Assembly: GCA_964497925.1 (NCBI GenBank)
Contig: CAZCFE010000003.1
Coordinates: forward strand, 23,588-87,587
DNA: 64,000 nt
Reading direction: 5' to 3'
Origin: CAIYWZ01 sp964497925
Lineage (GTDB): Bacteria > Pseudomonadota > Alphaproteobacteria > CAIYWZ01
Notes under the pieces: generated by a model
The model's input: only the letters and a program-made list of their open reading frames with translations
Databases searched by the model: none
Told to the model about the DNA's origin: nothing
Shown here: one piece after another, positions 41,796 to 51,737 of the stretch
Layout: each line of letters opens with the position of its first letter
How positions within the stretch are numbered: position 1 is the first letter of the stretch
Translations under genes and position numbers: made by a program

Positions 41796-44700
41796 ATGAC
41801 GATTAAAATAAAAAATTCAAACTCAGCCGCGATGATTTCCAAAATTTTGGCAACAACTGCAATAACCGCAATCATCCCTATGAATGCTCAAGCAGCCCAT
41901 CGAGTTGAAAAAGGAACAGCTGTGTCTCATCATGCATCTATCCACGGTGGAAATGGAAAAATATCAACAATAGAAAAAGAGGCAATGGGTTTTGCTGCAA
42001 AAAGCTCCAATTTTGCTTTCCCAATGAGCCGTGAAGCCCTTAAAAACATTAAGGCAACAAAAAATCTTCTTGAAATGACAGCAAGAAACAAAGAAACTTT
42101 TGTCGAATTTGCTTTGGCTGGCGAAAAAGGGAACATGATTACCCAAGCCGGCGCTAAAGTTAAAATCACACAAAGCCCAGACGGTGTGTTTACTGCAAAA
42201 TTTGCAAGCAAAGATGCGCAAGGTCGTTTTGTCAAAGCCTTAAACGCGGGTGATTTTGAAATCAACGGAAAACTTGTGGCAATCTCCCCAGCTGGACTTG
42301 AAATTTTGCAAGGATCGTCATTTACTGCAGGAAGCCTGGATTTGGTTACAGGCCATGATCATAAATTCGAAAATGGTAAGCATGTTTTCACCTCTCTTCC
42401 AGGGCAATCTGAAGGCTTCAAAAACTCAGGAATTCTAAGATTAACAGGTGTTCAAGGAGCATCTATCGGTGATTCAAAAGTATCCCATATATTCGCACCA
42501 ACTTTCCAAAACGAAGGGCTTATCATCGCAAAAGAAGCTGATATCCAAATCATTCCTGGTAAAACAACTTTAAGTTTTGACGGGGCTTTATTTCAAGTGG
42601 CAGTTAACTCAAGCACGCTTGATGAAAAAACAGTAAAATTGCGTGATGATGCAAAGGGTTTCTTTGTATTCACAACAGATGAAGCGGTTCAAGCCTATAA
42701 CCAAAGCTTTAACGTGAGCGATGCGCCAAAAGAAGTTAAAATGGACGTGGGAAGCATTGTCATTAAAGACCAAAATGCACTTGTTGTCTCCCGTGGCCAT
42801 GATTTATCCGCAAAAACCATTGATATGCAAGCAAACTTTGATTTGCGTGGCGGAAGCATGACATCAGACACAGGTATAACCCTTAAATCAGACAAAGCAA
42901 TTCCTTCTTATGGTCTTCATTATGTTGCAAAAAATGGCGACATCGTCATCGATTCAGCAAAAGAAATTAGGTTTGCTGGAAACCAAATGGAATCAAATGG
43001 TGACATTTACATCACAGGCCAACAGATTCAAGATGTATCTGCAGACTTACCTCAAGATTTCATCAACATTGAAACAGTAAACGGGAAAAATGTTGTTTAC
43101 CGCTCGAAAACATCGGCTGTTCTGAAAAACAAATTTATCAAAGCGCGCGATGGAATCCACGGTGGTCATGTTGTGATCCAAGCTTCAGATGCGCCATATT
43201 TAATTGGCGGTGGGGTTGATGTAAGCGGTGATGAAGGTGTTCTTGAATCCAAAGGTGGACGCGTTGTCATTGGGGGCGATTATGGCACCATTGGCAAAGA
43301 ATCCGCAAACACGGGCGGAGACCTTGCAAATGTGCATGAAAAATTCACAATTTCAAAAGAAAATAACGCAAAAACAACCGTTATTTCGGGAACGACATAC
43401 ATCAAAGCAACAGGTAATGCTGGCGGCGGTCAAGTGCTTCTTTTGGGTAGCACCGGCGTGTCTTTAAACGGCCAAGTAAACCTTGAATCCAAGCACGGAA
43501 AAGGGGGTGATTTTGCCATTTACACAAACGGAAAAGTCCACGCCCCAACAGTTCTTGCAAAGGTGAAAAACCAAGGAGCAAAGGGCACAGGCCAACGCGT
43601 TTTCGACCCAGGTCATTTGGTGTTTGCGGATAATGCAACGATTGGCATAGCAGATGCTGCGGCAGCAGATGCTGCGATAGGTAATGGCGCTGCTAATTCT
43701 GTTGCATGGATGCCAGCAGGTGGGTTCGCTGCTGCTGCTGGTTGGGATTATGCTAATGGTATTGCCCCAGCACCAGGTGGTCGTATTCACACTTATAACC
43801 AAGTAAATGTTGCAAATGGCGCAGCAGATGGAATCTCCTGGATCGACACAGCATACGTTCAGGCTGGCGATACCTACATCGCCGACGGTCACGCGGTGAT
43901 TCTTTCCGAAATTGGCGCAGGAGGAGGGCTTGCTGGCAACCTCACAATCAACGCAGATCTTGGCATTGAAGCGCGTGCAGATATCACAGCGCAAAGTTTG
44001 GTCTTAAATACTGCGCAAGGAAAAATCGAAGGCACAGGAATTTTAAATGCAGCAACGGGTGATTTGATTTTAAATTCAAGAAAAAATATCGGCTCGTCAT
44101 CCCAAAAATTAAACATCGCGGTTGCAGGTGTATTGCTTGGCGGATCCACTCATGGAAGTGCATATATAGAATCGGCAGAAGCTCTTGCTGTTGGAAATGG
44201 AGCAAACACATTCTTTGTTGCAAAAGACGCGATGCTGGGCTCGGCATCAGGAAATTTAACAGTTGCAAACCTCACAGGGACTGCAGACAGTTTTATCACT
44301 TTGCAAGGAGATAATGTTGTGGCCGGTGTAGGAACAATCAAAGGTGGCGTGATAGGGCTTATGGCGCTTTATAATGGTGTTCAAAAGACTCTGACTACTA
44401 CAATAAAAAGTCAACTTGTGCAAGCAGTTCCCAATGCTGCTCTTTTAAGGACAATTGGTTTTGGCTCCATAAATGGAGATCTGATTATTGATGGAAATAG
44501 TAATAGTGGTGGTGCTTTTATTGATTTTGGTCCGTATAATCTTATTTTGCGTGGAAATGACATCCTATCTATCAGAAATCCAGGTATACGAGAGCCTTTG
44601 CAACCCAATAAATTGAGAGGACCTCTTACAGGTCTGACTCTTCATTACAATGGAAATAAAACTCTTGACCAAGCTTTGTTTGATAGGGCCATTGAAGCAA

Positions 44701-47700
44701 CTCAAAATGCGAATGCGAATCTTACCTCCATCGGAATCATCTCTGGTGGAACATTATCCCTAAACGGAAATATCAACTTCACAAACAACGCCGCAAATGT
44801 TGCAAACGTCACTCTTGGTGGAAAGCAAATAGTTGATCATAACGGTGGCGCCGCACAAGCCCTTGTCGCAGACCGACTTGAAAACGTTAGAAGCCTTACC
44901 ATCGCCACACCAGATGGACAAAATGCAACTCTTTTCAACACACAAGCCCGTGCTGGCGGTTTGGCTGATGATGTTTTTGCTCTTGACAGAATCCAAGATG
45001 CTCTTCAAGATATAGCTGGAGCTCCTGGTGTTCCAAAGGCCGACATCCCAATCACCTTCAAATCAGGAGGGGATTTAACCATTAACTCTGATGCTGATGT
45101 TGCAACAGAGGTGAATCCATTGAGGTTAAATGTGGCAGGAACAACTTCTATTGAAGCACATGGACAAATTTTAAACCTTGATTCGCAAGCAAGAGATCTG
45201 ATGTTTGGTCGCGTGGATGCACGCCTTATTGATCTAGACGCTACAGGCAAAAATGTTGAACAAAAAATAGGAAACCTCTTGCAATTTGAAATCGGAGCTG
45301 GGATTAATGCTGAAAACATCATCTTGGATAATTTGAATGAAATTCCTTCTATTGTCTTTCATGCAACAGGTGATGTGAATATTAAATCTTCAGTTGATAT
45401 GGAAGTATATGATCAATCAAGTGGTGGAAATGTTATTCTTGCCGCCCCCCATATTTTAAGGGGAGAAGGTCCTGCTGATGTTATAAACTTAGATCCAGAA
45501 AGAAATGCAAACGTTACAGCTCAAACTCTAACCTTTAAAGCCATTAATGCACTAGGCGCAGACGCGCCAATGGTGATTGCAGATGCTGGCGGTTTTATGA
45601 CCCCAGCAGATTTAAAATCATTTGTGAATGCCAAAAATGGCCATGATCCGGTTACTTTGGTTGTAACAGGACAAGATCGTATTGCATCAGTTCAAAACTT
45701 GATACTTTCTGGTTCAAGTGTTGAGATAAATAACGATCTAACATTTTCAAATATGGATCCTGATCTAGGTCTAAACATTGCAGGTCAAGGTGCAGACCAG
45801 CTCAACACCATCACACTTCGCTCTGGTGCAAACGGGGTGGTCTTTGGTGCAAATCTTATCGCCGGATACGGAACAGCTGCAAACAGTGCGAACGTGATTA
45901 TTGAATCTGTTCACAGGGATTTAGCCCTTTCAAGCATTACAGCAAGGGATTTAAGCATTACAGCCACAGGACGCAATGTAACACAAGTAGCAGGGGATTT
46001 GGATCTTACAGGACAATTGATCATCACAGGTTCAGATAGTGCGCAAGTAAAGGCGGCAGGGCATGATCTTATTCTTGGAGACATTACATCGGCAGGAAAC
46101 TTCACGGTTACAGCTGTGAATGACTTGACCCAAGCAGGGGATTTAGATCTTACAGGACAATTGATCATCACAGCTTCAAACAGTGCGCAAGTGAGCTCAA
46201 CAGGGCATAATCTTGCTCTTGGAAACATTAGAACCGCAGTAGGTGATTTTACGGTTACAGCTGTTGATGACTTGACCCAAGTAGGAGATTTGGATCTTAC
46301 AGGACAATTGATCATCACAGCTTCAAACAGTGCGCAAGTGAGCTCAACAGGGCATAATCTTGCTCTTGGAAACATTAGAACCGCAGTAGGTGATTNNNNN
46401 NNNNNNNNNNNNNNNNNNNNNNNNNNNNNNNNNNNNNNNNNNNNNNNNNNNNNNNNNNNNNNNNNNNNNNNNNNNNNNNNNNNNNNNNNNNNNNNGAGAT
46501 TTGGATCTTACAGGACAATTGATCATCACAGCTTCAAACAGTGCGCAAGTCAGGTCAGCAAATGCGTTGACAACAGGAGCAATTACATCGACAGGGGATG
46601 TTGAAATAAAAGTATCCGGCGCGAATGCTTTGACGTTGGCAGGTATCATTACAGCAGGGGCTAATCGGACTGTAACGCTGCAAGGTAACACAATTATGGG
46701 GCTTGGCGTTGCAAACATAATCCAGGGGGGTATTTCAACTTTAGAATTGATTTATAACCAAGCCAGAAACTTTGTATCTGGTGGTGCAGGGCAAGTTAAT
46801 ATAACTCAGGTTTTAGCAGCAGTTCAAGGCGGGAATTTCAATCATCTTAAACTGCAAACGCATGGAGAGGCCGGGATTAATGCTGCTGGTGTAGACATGC
46901 TAGGAAAAAGCCTTACTCTTACAACGACTGCAGGTGGTATTAATTTGCGTGGTTTGATTGACACGTCAGCAAACGGTGGAGCGATTACACTGACCTCATT
47001 TGCAGGGATTACATCAAATGTTAACACTGGAGCAGAAAGATTAAACTCTGGAGCTGGTGTGATTACCTTAACTGCAAATGTTGGAAGTGATATTAAGGGT
47101 GCAGGCAACTCAGCCATTGGTGTGAGATCCACAGGAGCGTTGGTTGTTGTTAATGGGCATGACGTTCGCTTAACATCAGGAGCAGCGTTGACAACAGGAG
47201 CAATTACAGCAGCAGGTCTTGTGGGTATTACAACGACGGCAGGTGGTGGTATTACAGTTGGAGCACAGATCAATACTTCTGCGGGTGTCGGTAATATCGC
47301 ATTAAATTCTTTTGCAGGGATTGATGGTGTAGGTCTTCTTCATACAAATGATGGGCAAATTGTATTATCTGCCGATGCTGCTTCAAATATTGACGTTCAG
47401 GTTCAGCATGGGGTCGCCGCTATAGCAGGAGTTCGTGTGATTCGAGGTCAAGATGTTACTATTACCTCAGCTGAGAACTTAAATCTAATAGGGAATGGAC
47501 TGATTAGAAATCTTACATTAAATACAGGCGGGGTTGATAAGAATATCAGAATTCAAAATGCTCTTACAGCGGTAAACTTGACCGGAAACCTGATCCTAAA
47601 TGCAACAGGAACGGTGACAACAGCCGCGGCGATTGCTGTAGGTGGCGAAGTCAATATCACAGGTCAAACAGACGTTAATACATCTGCTGACGCAGTTACG

Positions 47701-49563
47701 GGTGGAAGGGGTGTTTCGATTGTGTCCACAACCGGAAATGTTACAACAGGCGCAGTTACAGCAACGGCAAATGATGTTGTATTAACAGCTGCTGATGATC
47801 ATGGTATTACGATTGGTGGTAACGTTGAAGCAACGGCAAGGGATGTTATTTTGCGTGGACAAAGTCTGACAAATGGTGCATCAACAATCACAGCGGCAAG
47901 AAAAATTGCGCTTCAAAAAACAGGAGGCGCAGGTGATTTTGAACTTGGCAATACAACAACGCGTGAAATTGAACTTCAAGCCTGGGTAAGTGGTCAAGGT
48001 TCTTTAACAGCAAGTAACACGGGTCCATTGAATTTGAGTGTGAATTTAGTGGCCCCTCAAGTATTTGATGGAGCAACCACAGCTGATGTTATAATTGGAG
48101 ATGATTTAAATATTAGAGCAACAGGAAATGTTACGCAAACAGGATCAGTTATGGCATTAAATTCTGCCAAGATTGACGCAGGAGTAAATGATATCACTAT
48201 TGATGGATGGCTTGTTGCGAGTGGGGTTCCAGCTGGAGCTGATGTTGATGATTCAAATGGGGCCATTGCAAATCCTGCTCCTTGGGATCATTATAATCCA
48301 ACAGGAACTGTTGAGTTGACAGCGGCAAGGGTGAATGGGAATGCTAACCCTTCACCAAATGATTCTTGGATTATGGGTCGTAGTGTGACACTTGGTGGGG
48401 TGGAAATTCATAATTCGAATGCAAATTTGAATCAAATAAAACTTTATAAGAACAAGCCTGTTGCGGCTCCTGTTGGCGGTGGTGGAAACCCTGTCAATCC
48501 AAATTCAGATGCGTCTGATAATCTTGAACATCCAGATACGAAAGATCAAGGATTGAAAGGTGATATAAATGAAGCAAAAGACGCAATTGATGATGCTTTG
48601 AATGATTCTGAAAAAGCAGCCAAAGATCCGCAAAGCGCTGCATCAATTGCGGCAAACGCTCTTCGTGCAGGTGATATTGGGGCCGGTGTAGAAACTTCTG
48701 GCGCGGATCTTGCGTCACAGTCTGTCTTCGAGTCTACTCCTGATTATACACAAGCAGTTGATCGTTTGACACAGCCTTTGTATGTCACAGCCGACCAGTT
48801 GGCAGATGTGATCAGCAATTTGAAGAAAACGCCATCTTCTGATGCAAACTCTCTCACCGATCCAAATAAGGTGACTTTGGGCGGAGTCTTTACGCTTGAT
48901 TTGACGAACCTTCCAAGCTTTGTAGAGTCTTTCTCACAAGAAAAAGCTGTGGTTCGGGTCATGAGTAATGGTTCCGTTGAGATTGGGTATCCGGTTTCAA
49001 CTTTGAATCAAATCAGAAACTCTGTTGCATCAAAAGCAAGAGCAGCCTCATTTAAAGTTGGACCTGATATTGTCAATGTTGCTCAAGTGCAAATAACAGT
49101 GGATTCTGACGGCACATTTGGCGGCGCGGCAACAGCCGAAGAAGAAGCTGCAATGGATGCTGTTTTGGGTAAGAAAGAGAAAAAGACTAAGAAAGTTCGT
49201 GTTTCACAAAAGAATGCCGATGGAACTGTGACATTTAGTGAGCAAACGGTATCTGATGATGCACCTGTTGCTCGCAGAACAACAAAGCCATTTGTTCAAA
49301 AGGCTTCTTCCAAAACTTCATATTTTGGAGATGGACCTATGATTCCAGGAAGTTTGCCTTTATCCCGTTCTGTTTCTCCTGCCTCTGTTGCTGATGGGTT
49401 TGCAATACCAAGCAGCGATACGGTCAAGATGAAGACTTCTTTTGTCCCTGTTGCTGATGGTCCAGCAATTGGTGGAAATGTGGGTGCTTATACGAATCCG
49501 AAGTGGAATGTGGGACCTGCTCAAAAAGCTGGCCCAGTTATTAATATTCCAGCAAGACAGTAA
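41796..49563 (+). CDS. Giant repetitive exported protein, filamentous-haemagglutinin (TpsA)-like
   Basis: One gene interrupted by the 100-N gap; about 2,570 residues when the gap is set to 36 bases. It has a long signal peptide (AAMISKILATTAITAIIPMNAQA) and an N-terminal region (about 40-250) with AISPAGLEILQGSSFTAGSLDL, resembling the secretion domain of TpsA proteins ('NPnGi.fg..a.vn.g.L.a'). Then comes a very long run of beta-helix-like repeats (LTITA..., LDLTGQLIIT, DVTITSAENLNL). From about 48480 the composition changes to an Ala/Asp/Lys-rich region, with proline and serine near the end (VINIPARQ). No autotransporter barrel or TpsB partner is visible in the window. It probably forms a surface fibre. 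Base composition looks richer in G+C than its neighbours, by eye. Confidence 0.75.
45996..46563 (+). repeat. Tandem 144-147-base repeats in the giant gene
   Basis: Units beginning GATTT(A/G)GATCTTACAGG start at 45996, 46140, 46287 and 46498, each coding DLDLTGQLIIT followed by (A/G)SNSAQV and AVxDLTQ. The first spacing is 144 bases, the second 147. Units two and three are almost identical, which explains the assembly gap between the third and fourth. Confidence 0.9.
46396..46495. other. Assembly gap (100 N)
   Basis: Exactly 100 N, a placeholder of unknown true length, inside near-identical repeats. If one repeat unit of 147 bases spans the gap, only 36 bases are missing, those coding FTVTAVDDLTQVG or similar, and both flanks come into one reading frame. 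Each further unit would add 147 bases and keep the frame. Confidence 0.97.
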
Positions 49564-49587
49564 ACACTTGCGATAAGGCTAAAAATA

Positions 49588-49613
49588 AGGGGGGGCAAAT
49601 GCCTCCCTTTTTT
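49588..49613 (+). terminator. Rho-independent terminator of the giant gene
   Basis: A G-rich arm (AGGGGGGGC) pairs with GCCTCCC with one G-T wobble across a short AAAT loop, followed by a run of T. It begins 24 bases after the stop. Confidence 0.85.
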
Positions 49614-49624
49614 GTAAAATAAAC

Positions 49625-49653
49625 TTGACAAAGTGCGCAGTTTTTGATACATT
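49625..49653 (+). promoter_or_regulatory. Candidate promoter of map
   Basis: TTGACA (49625-49630), a 17-base spacer and TACATT (49648-49653) lie just after the terminator of the giant gene and before map. Confidence 0.5.
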
Positions 49654-49722
49654 TAATCTATAGATTTTGGTGCGAGATTGCCTAAAAATCATATGAACGA
49701 ATGCAAAAAAGAAAGAATAAAA

Positions 49723-50568
49723 ATGAATCATGAACATGGCGATGATTGCGGATGTGAAGTAACAAAAGCCCATACAAACCCTTATGGATATTTTGGTGAA
49801 GAAGAAATTGTCATTCACAGCTCGCCTTTGGCATTAGAAGGAATGCGCAGTGCTGGAAAACTTGCTTCCAAAACACTTGACTATATCAAAGATTTTGTGG
49901 TTCCTGGTGTGACAACAGCGTATCTTGATGATTTATGCCATAATTTTATTTTAAAACATAACGCAATTCCTGCCCCTCTTAATTACAAAGGTTTTCCAAA
50001 GTCAACATGCATTTCAATTAACAATGTTGTGTGTCATGGGATTCCAGGGGATAAAAAAATCATGGATAAAGATATTGTGAATATCGATGTGACCGTGATT
50101 TTGGATGGTTGGCATGGGGATACAAATCGTACATTTTGCGTTGGGAAAATCCCCTTGCGCGCCAAGAAATTGGTGGATGTGACCTATGAGGCATTGGTTC
50201 GTGGAATTAAAGAAGTTGCCCCTGACAAGCATTTTGGGGATATTGGGCATGCAATTCAAAGCTACGCAGAAAGTCAGGGTTTTTCAGTTGTGCGTGATTT
50301 TACCGGACACGGTATTGGTCATGTTTTCCACGCTCCGCCTTCAGTATATCATTTTGGATCAAAAGGGAAGGGGCCTTTGATGAAAGAAGGAATGTTCTTT
50401 ACCATTGAACCCATGATCAACAGCGGTGGTTTTGGCGTTAAAGTTTTAAGTGATGGATGGACAGCCGTGACGCGTGATAAATCATTATCGGCCCAGTTTG
50501 AGCACACAATTGCTGTGACCAAAACAGGTTATGAAGTTTTAACTTTGGCAGATGGGGAAACCATTTAA
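49723..50568 (+). CDS. map: Methionine aminopeptidase, type I
   Basis: Removes the initiator Met from nascent proteins. The metal ligands are seen in NIDVTVILDGWHGDTNRTF (two Asp), GHGIGHVFH (His), FTIEPMI (Glu) and AQFEHTIAV (Glu). At 281 residues it carries an N-terminal extension with HEHGDDCGCE, a possible metal-binding piece, before the usual EGMRSAGKLA. The start is uncertain: ATG 49723 gives MNHEHG; ATG 49693 and TTG 49678 are also in frame, and none has a strong ribosome-binding site. Confidence 0.93.
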   Translation: MNHEHGDDCGCEVTKAHTNPYGYFGEEEIVIHSSPLALEGMRSAGKLASKTLDYIKDFVVPGVTTAYLDDLCHNFILKHNAIPAPLNYKGFPKSTCISINNVVCHGIPGDKKIMDKDIVNIDVTVILDGWHGDTNRTFCVGKIPLRAKKLVDVTYEALVRGIKEVAPDKHFGDIGHAIQSYAESQGFSVVRDFTGHGIGHVFHAPPSVYHFGSKGKGPLMKEGMFFTIEPMINSGGFGVKVLSDGWTAVTRDKSLSAQFEHTIAVTKTGYEVLTLADGETI

Positions 50569-50892
50569 ATGGAGCTCACCTTAACTGATTCTGCAAAACA
50601 AAAAATCGCCAGTCTTATTTTGGATGAACCAGATTCATTTTTACGTCTTTCTATTCAAGGGGGAGGGTGTGCTGGGTTTTCTTATAACTTTTTGATGGAT
50701 AGTAATATTATTGATGAAGAAGATTTGGTTCATCAAGAAGAGTGCGTGAAATTTGTCATTGATGCAATATCACACGATTTGGTGAAAGGCTCTCAAATTG
50801 ATTATACAGATGATTTAATGTGGTCTGGTTTTATTGTTAAAAACCCAAATGCTGTAAGTAAGTGTGGTTGTGGGACCTCTTTTTCAATTTAA
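50569..50892 (+). CDS. IscA/ErpA-type iron-sulfur carrier
   Basis: A 107-residue A-type carrier that hands Fe-S clusters to target proteins. The three conserved Cys are present: GGGCAGFSY (about residue 34) and SKCGCGTSF near the C-terminus. It could be ErpA or IscA; the sequence does not settle which. It starts directly after the map stop, and its end overlaps the convergent HAD gene by 4 bases. Confidence 0.9.
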   Translation: MELTLTDSAKQKIASLILDEPDSFLRLSIQGGGCAGFSYNFLMDSNIIDEEDLVHQEECVKFVIDAISHDLVKGSQIDYTDDLMWSGFIVKNPNAVSKCGCGTSFSI

Positions 50893-51737
50893 AGACAAAA
50901 CTTATCTATGCAAAATGTTGGATGAGCATGATATTTTTTATATAATTCTGGCAAATCTTCCGGGCTTTGAATTTCATGGTCATGAATCCCTGTTTTAATA
51001 AACACGGAATCCAGATTCATGCTATTAGCTCCCATAATATCAGTTGCAAGTCCATCTCCTATCATAATCAGACGAGAGTGATCGATTGATTTAAGGTTTT
51101 TAATGGCGCGTTTGAACATATAAGGATGAGGCTTTCCATACGTATGCAAAAGCACTCCTCCCATTTGTTGATAACGAAAAGCAAGTTCTCCAGGTTTGTA
51201 AAGGGTTTCTCCTGTTTCTGTAACAACAAGCCTATCGATATTTCCACAAACCATTGGGATATCCAGACTAATAGCTGATTTCATCATGGCGTCATAATTA
51301 TGGATACTTTCTTTTGTTTCAAGGATGTCAAGAACAAGTATGAAATCCGCATCTTCAAGGTCATTAACACGATTTATTTTAAGTTGCTCCAGAAGCTCTT
51401 CATTGGGAATAGTGTCAATGAGAAAGCATTTATGGCCAATATGATAGCGTTCTATGAAATGTCCTTCATGAAAACTTTCATACATGCTTTCTCCTGAAGT
51501 AAAAAGGTTGTAATAAAGGTCTCTGTTGATTTTAAACTTTTCTTGCACGATCTTATCAAGAGTGTCCATACGATGTGGTGAGTTTGAAAGAAAGAAAACA
51601 GTTTTATCCATATCTTTCATTTTTTCAAGTAAAGGGTGAACGTGGGGGAATGATCCATTCCTATTGCATACAACCCCCCACAAGTCCACGATAAAGCCAT
51701 CATATTTATCTAGAAGTAATGACATTCCTTCCATCAT
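50889..51737 (-). CDS. HAD-superfamily class IIA phosphatase-like hydrolase
   Basis: This 282-residue protein matches the alphaproteobacterial HAD-IIA group (TIGR01459 type). It begins DKYDGFIVDLWGVVCN (catalytic Asp in the first DxW-G-V motif), then FFLSNSPHRMDTL (motif II Ser), GKPHPYMFKRAI (motif III Lys) and MIGDGLATDIMGANS (motif IV Asp). Likely a small-metabolite phosphatase; the substrate is unknown. Its start immediately follows the cyclase stop, so it is the last gene of the signalling operon. Three possible start Met codons lie within the first five codons. Confidence 0.88.
   Translation of the reverse strand: MMEGMSLLLDKYDGFIVDLWGVVCNRNGSFPHVHPLLEKMKDMDKTVFFLSNSPHRMDTLDKIVQEKFKINRDLYYNLFTSGESMYESFHEGHFIERYHIGHKCFLIDTIPNEELLEQLKINRVNDLEDADFILVLDILETKESIHNYDAMMKSAISLDIPMVCGNIDRLVVTETGETLYKPGELAFRYQQMGGVLLHTYGKPHPYMFKRAIKNLKSIDHSRLIMIGDGLATDIMGANSMNLDSVFIKTGIHDHEIQSPEDLPELYKKYHAHPTFCIDKFCL

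Noticed and set aside
46390..46604. Separate short genes ending or starting at the N gap (stop at 46604 in the first frame)
   Set aside because: These arise because the 100-N placeholder shifts the frame; the repeat spacing shows the true gap keeps one frame through the region.
45911..46718. Long minus-strand open frames over the repeats
   Set aside because: They mirror the coding repeats of the giant gene, have repetitive Val/Cys/Pro-rich translations and no start signals.
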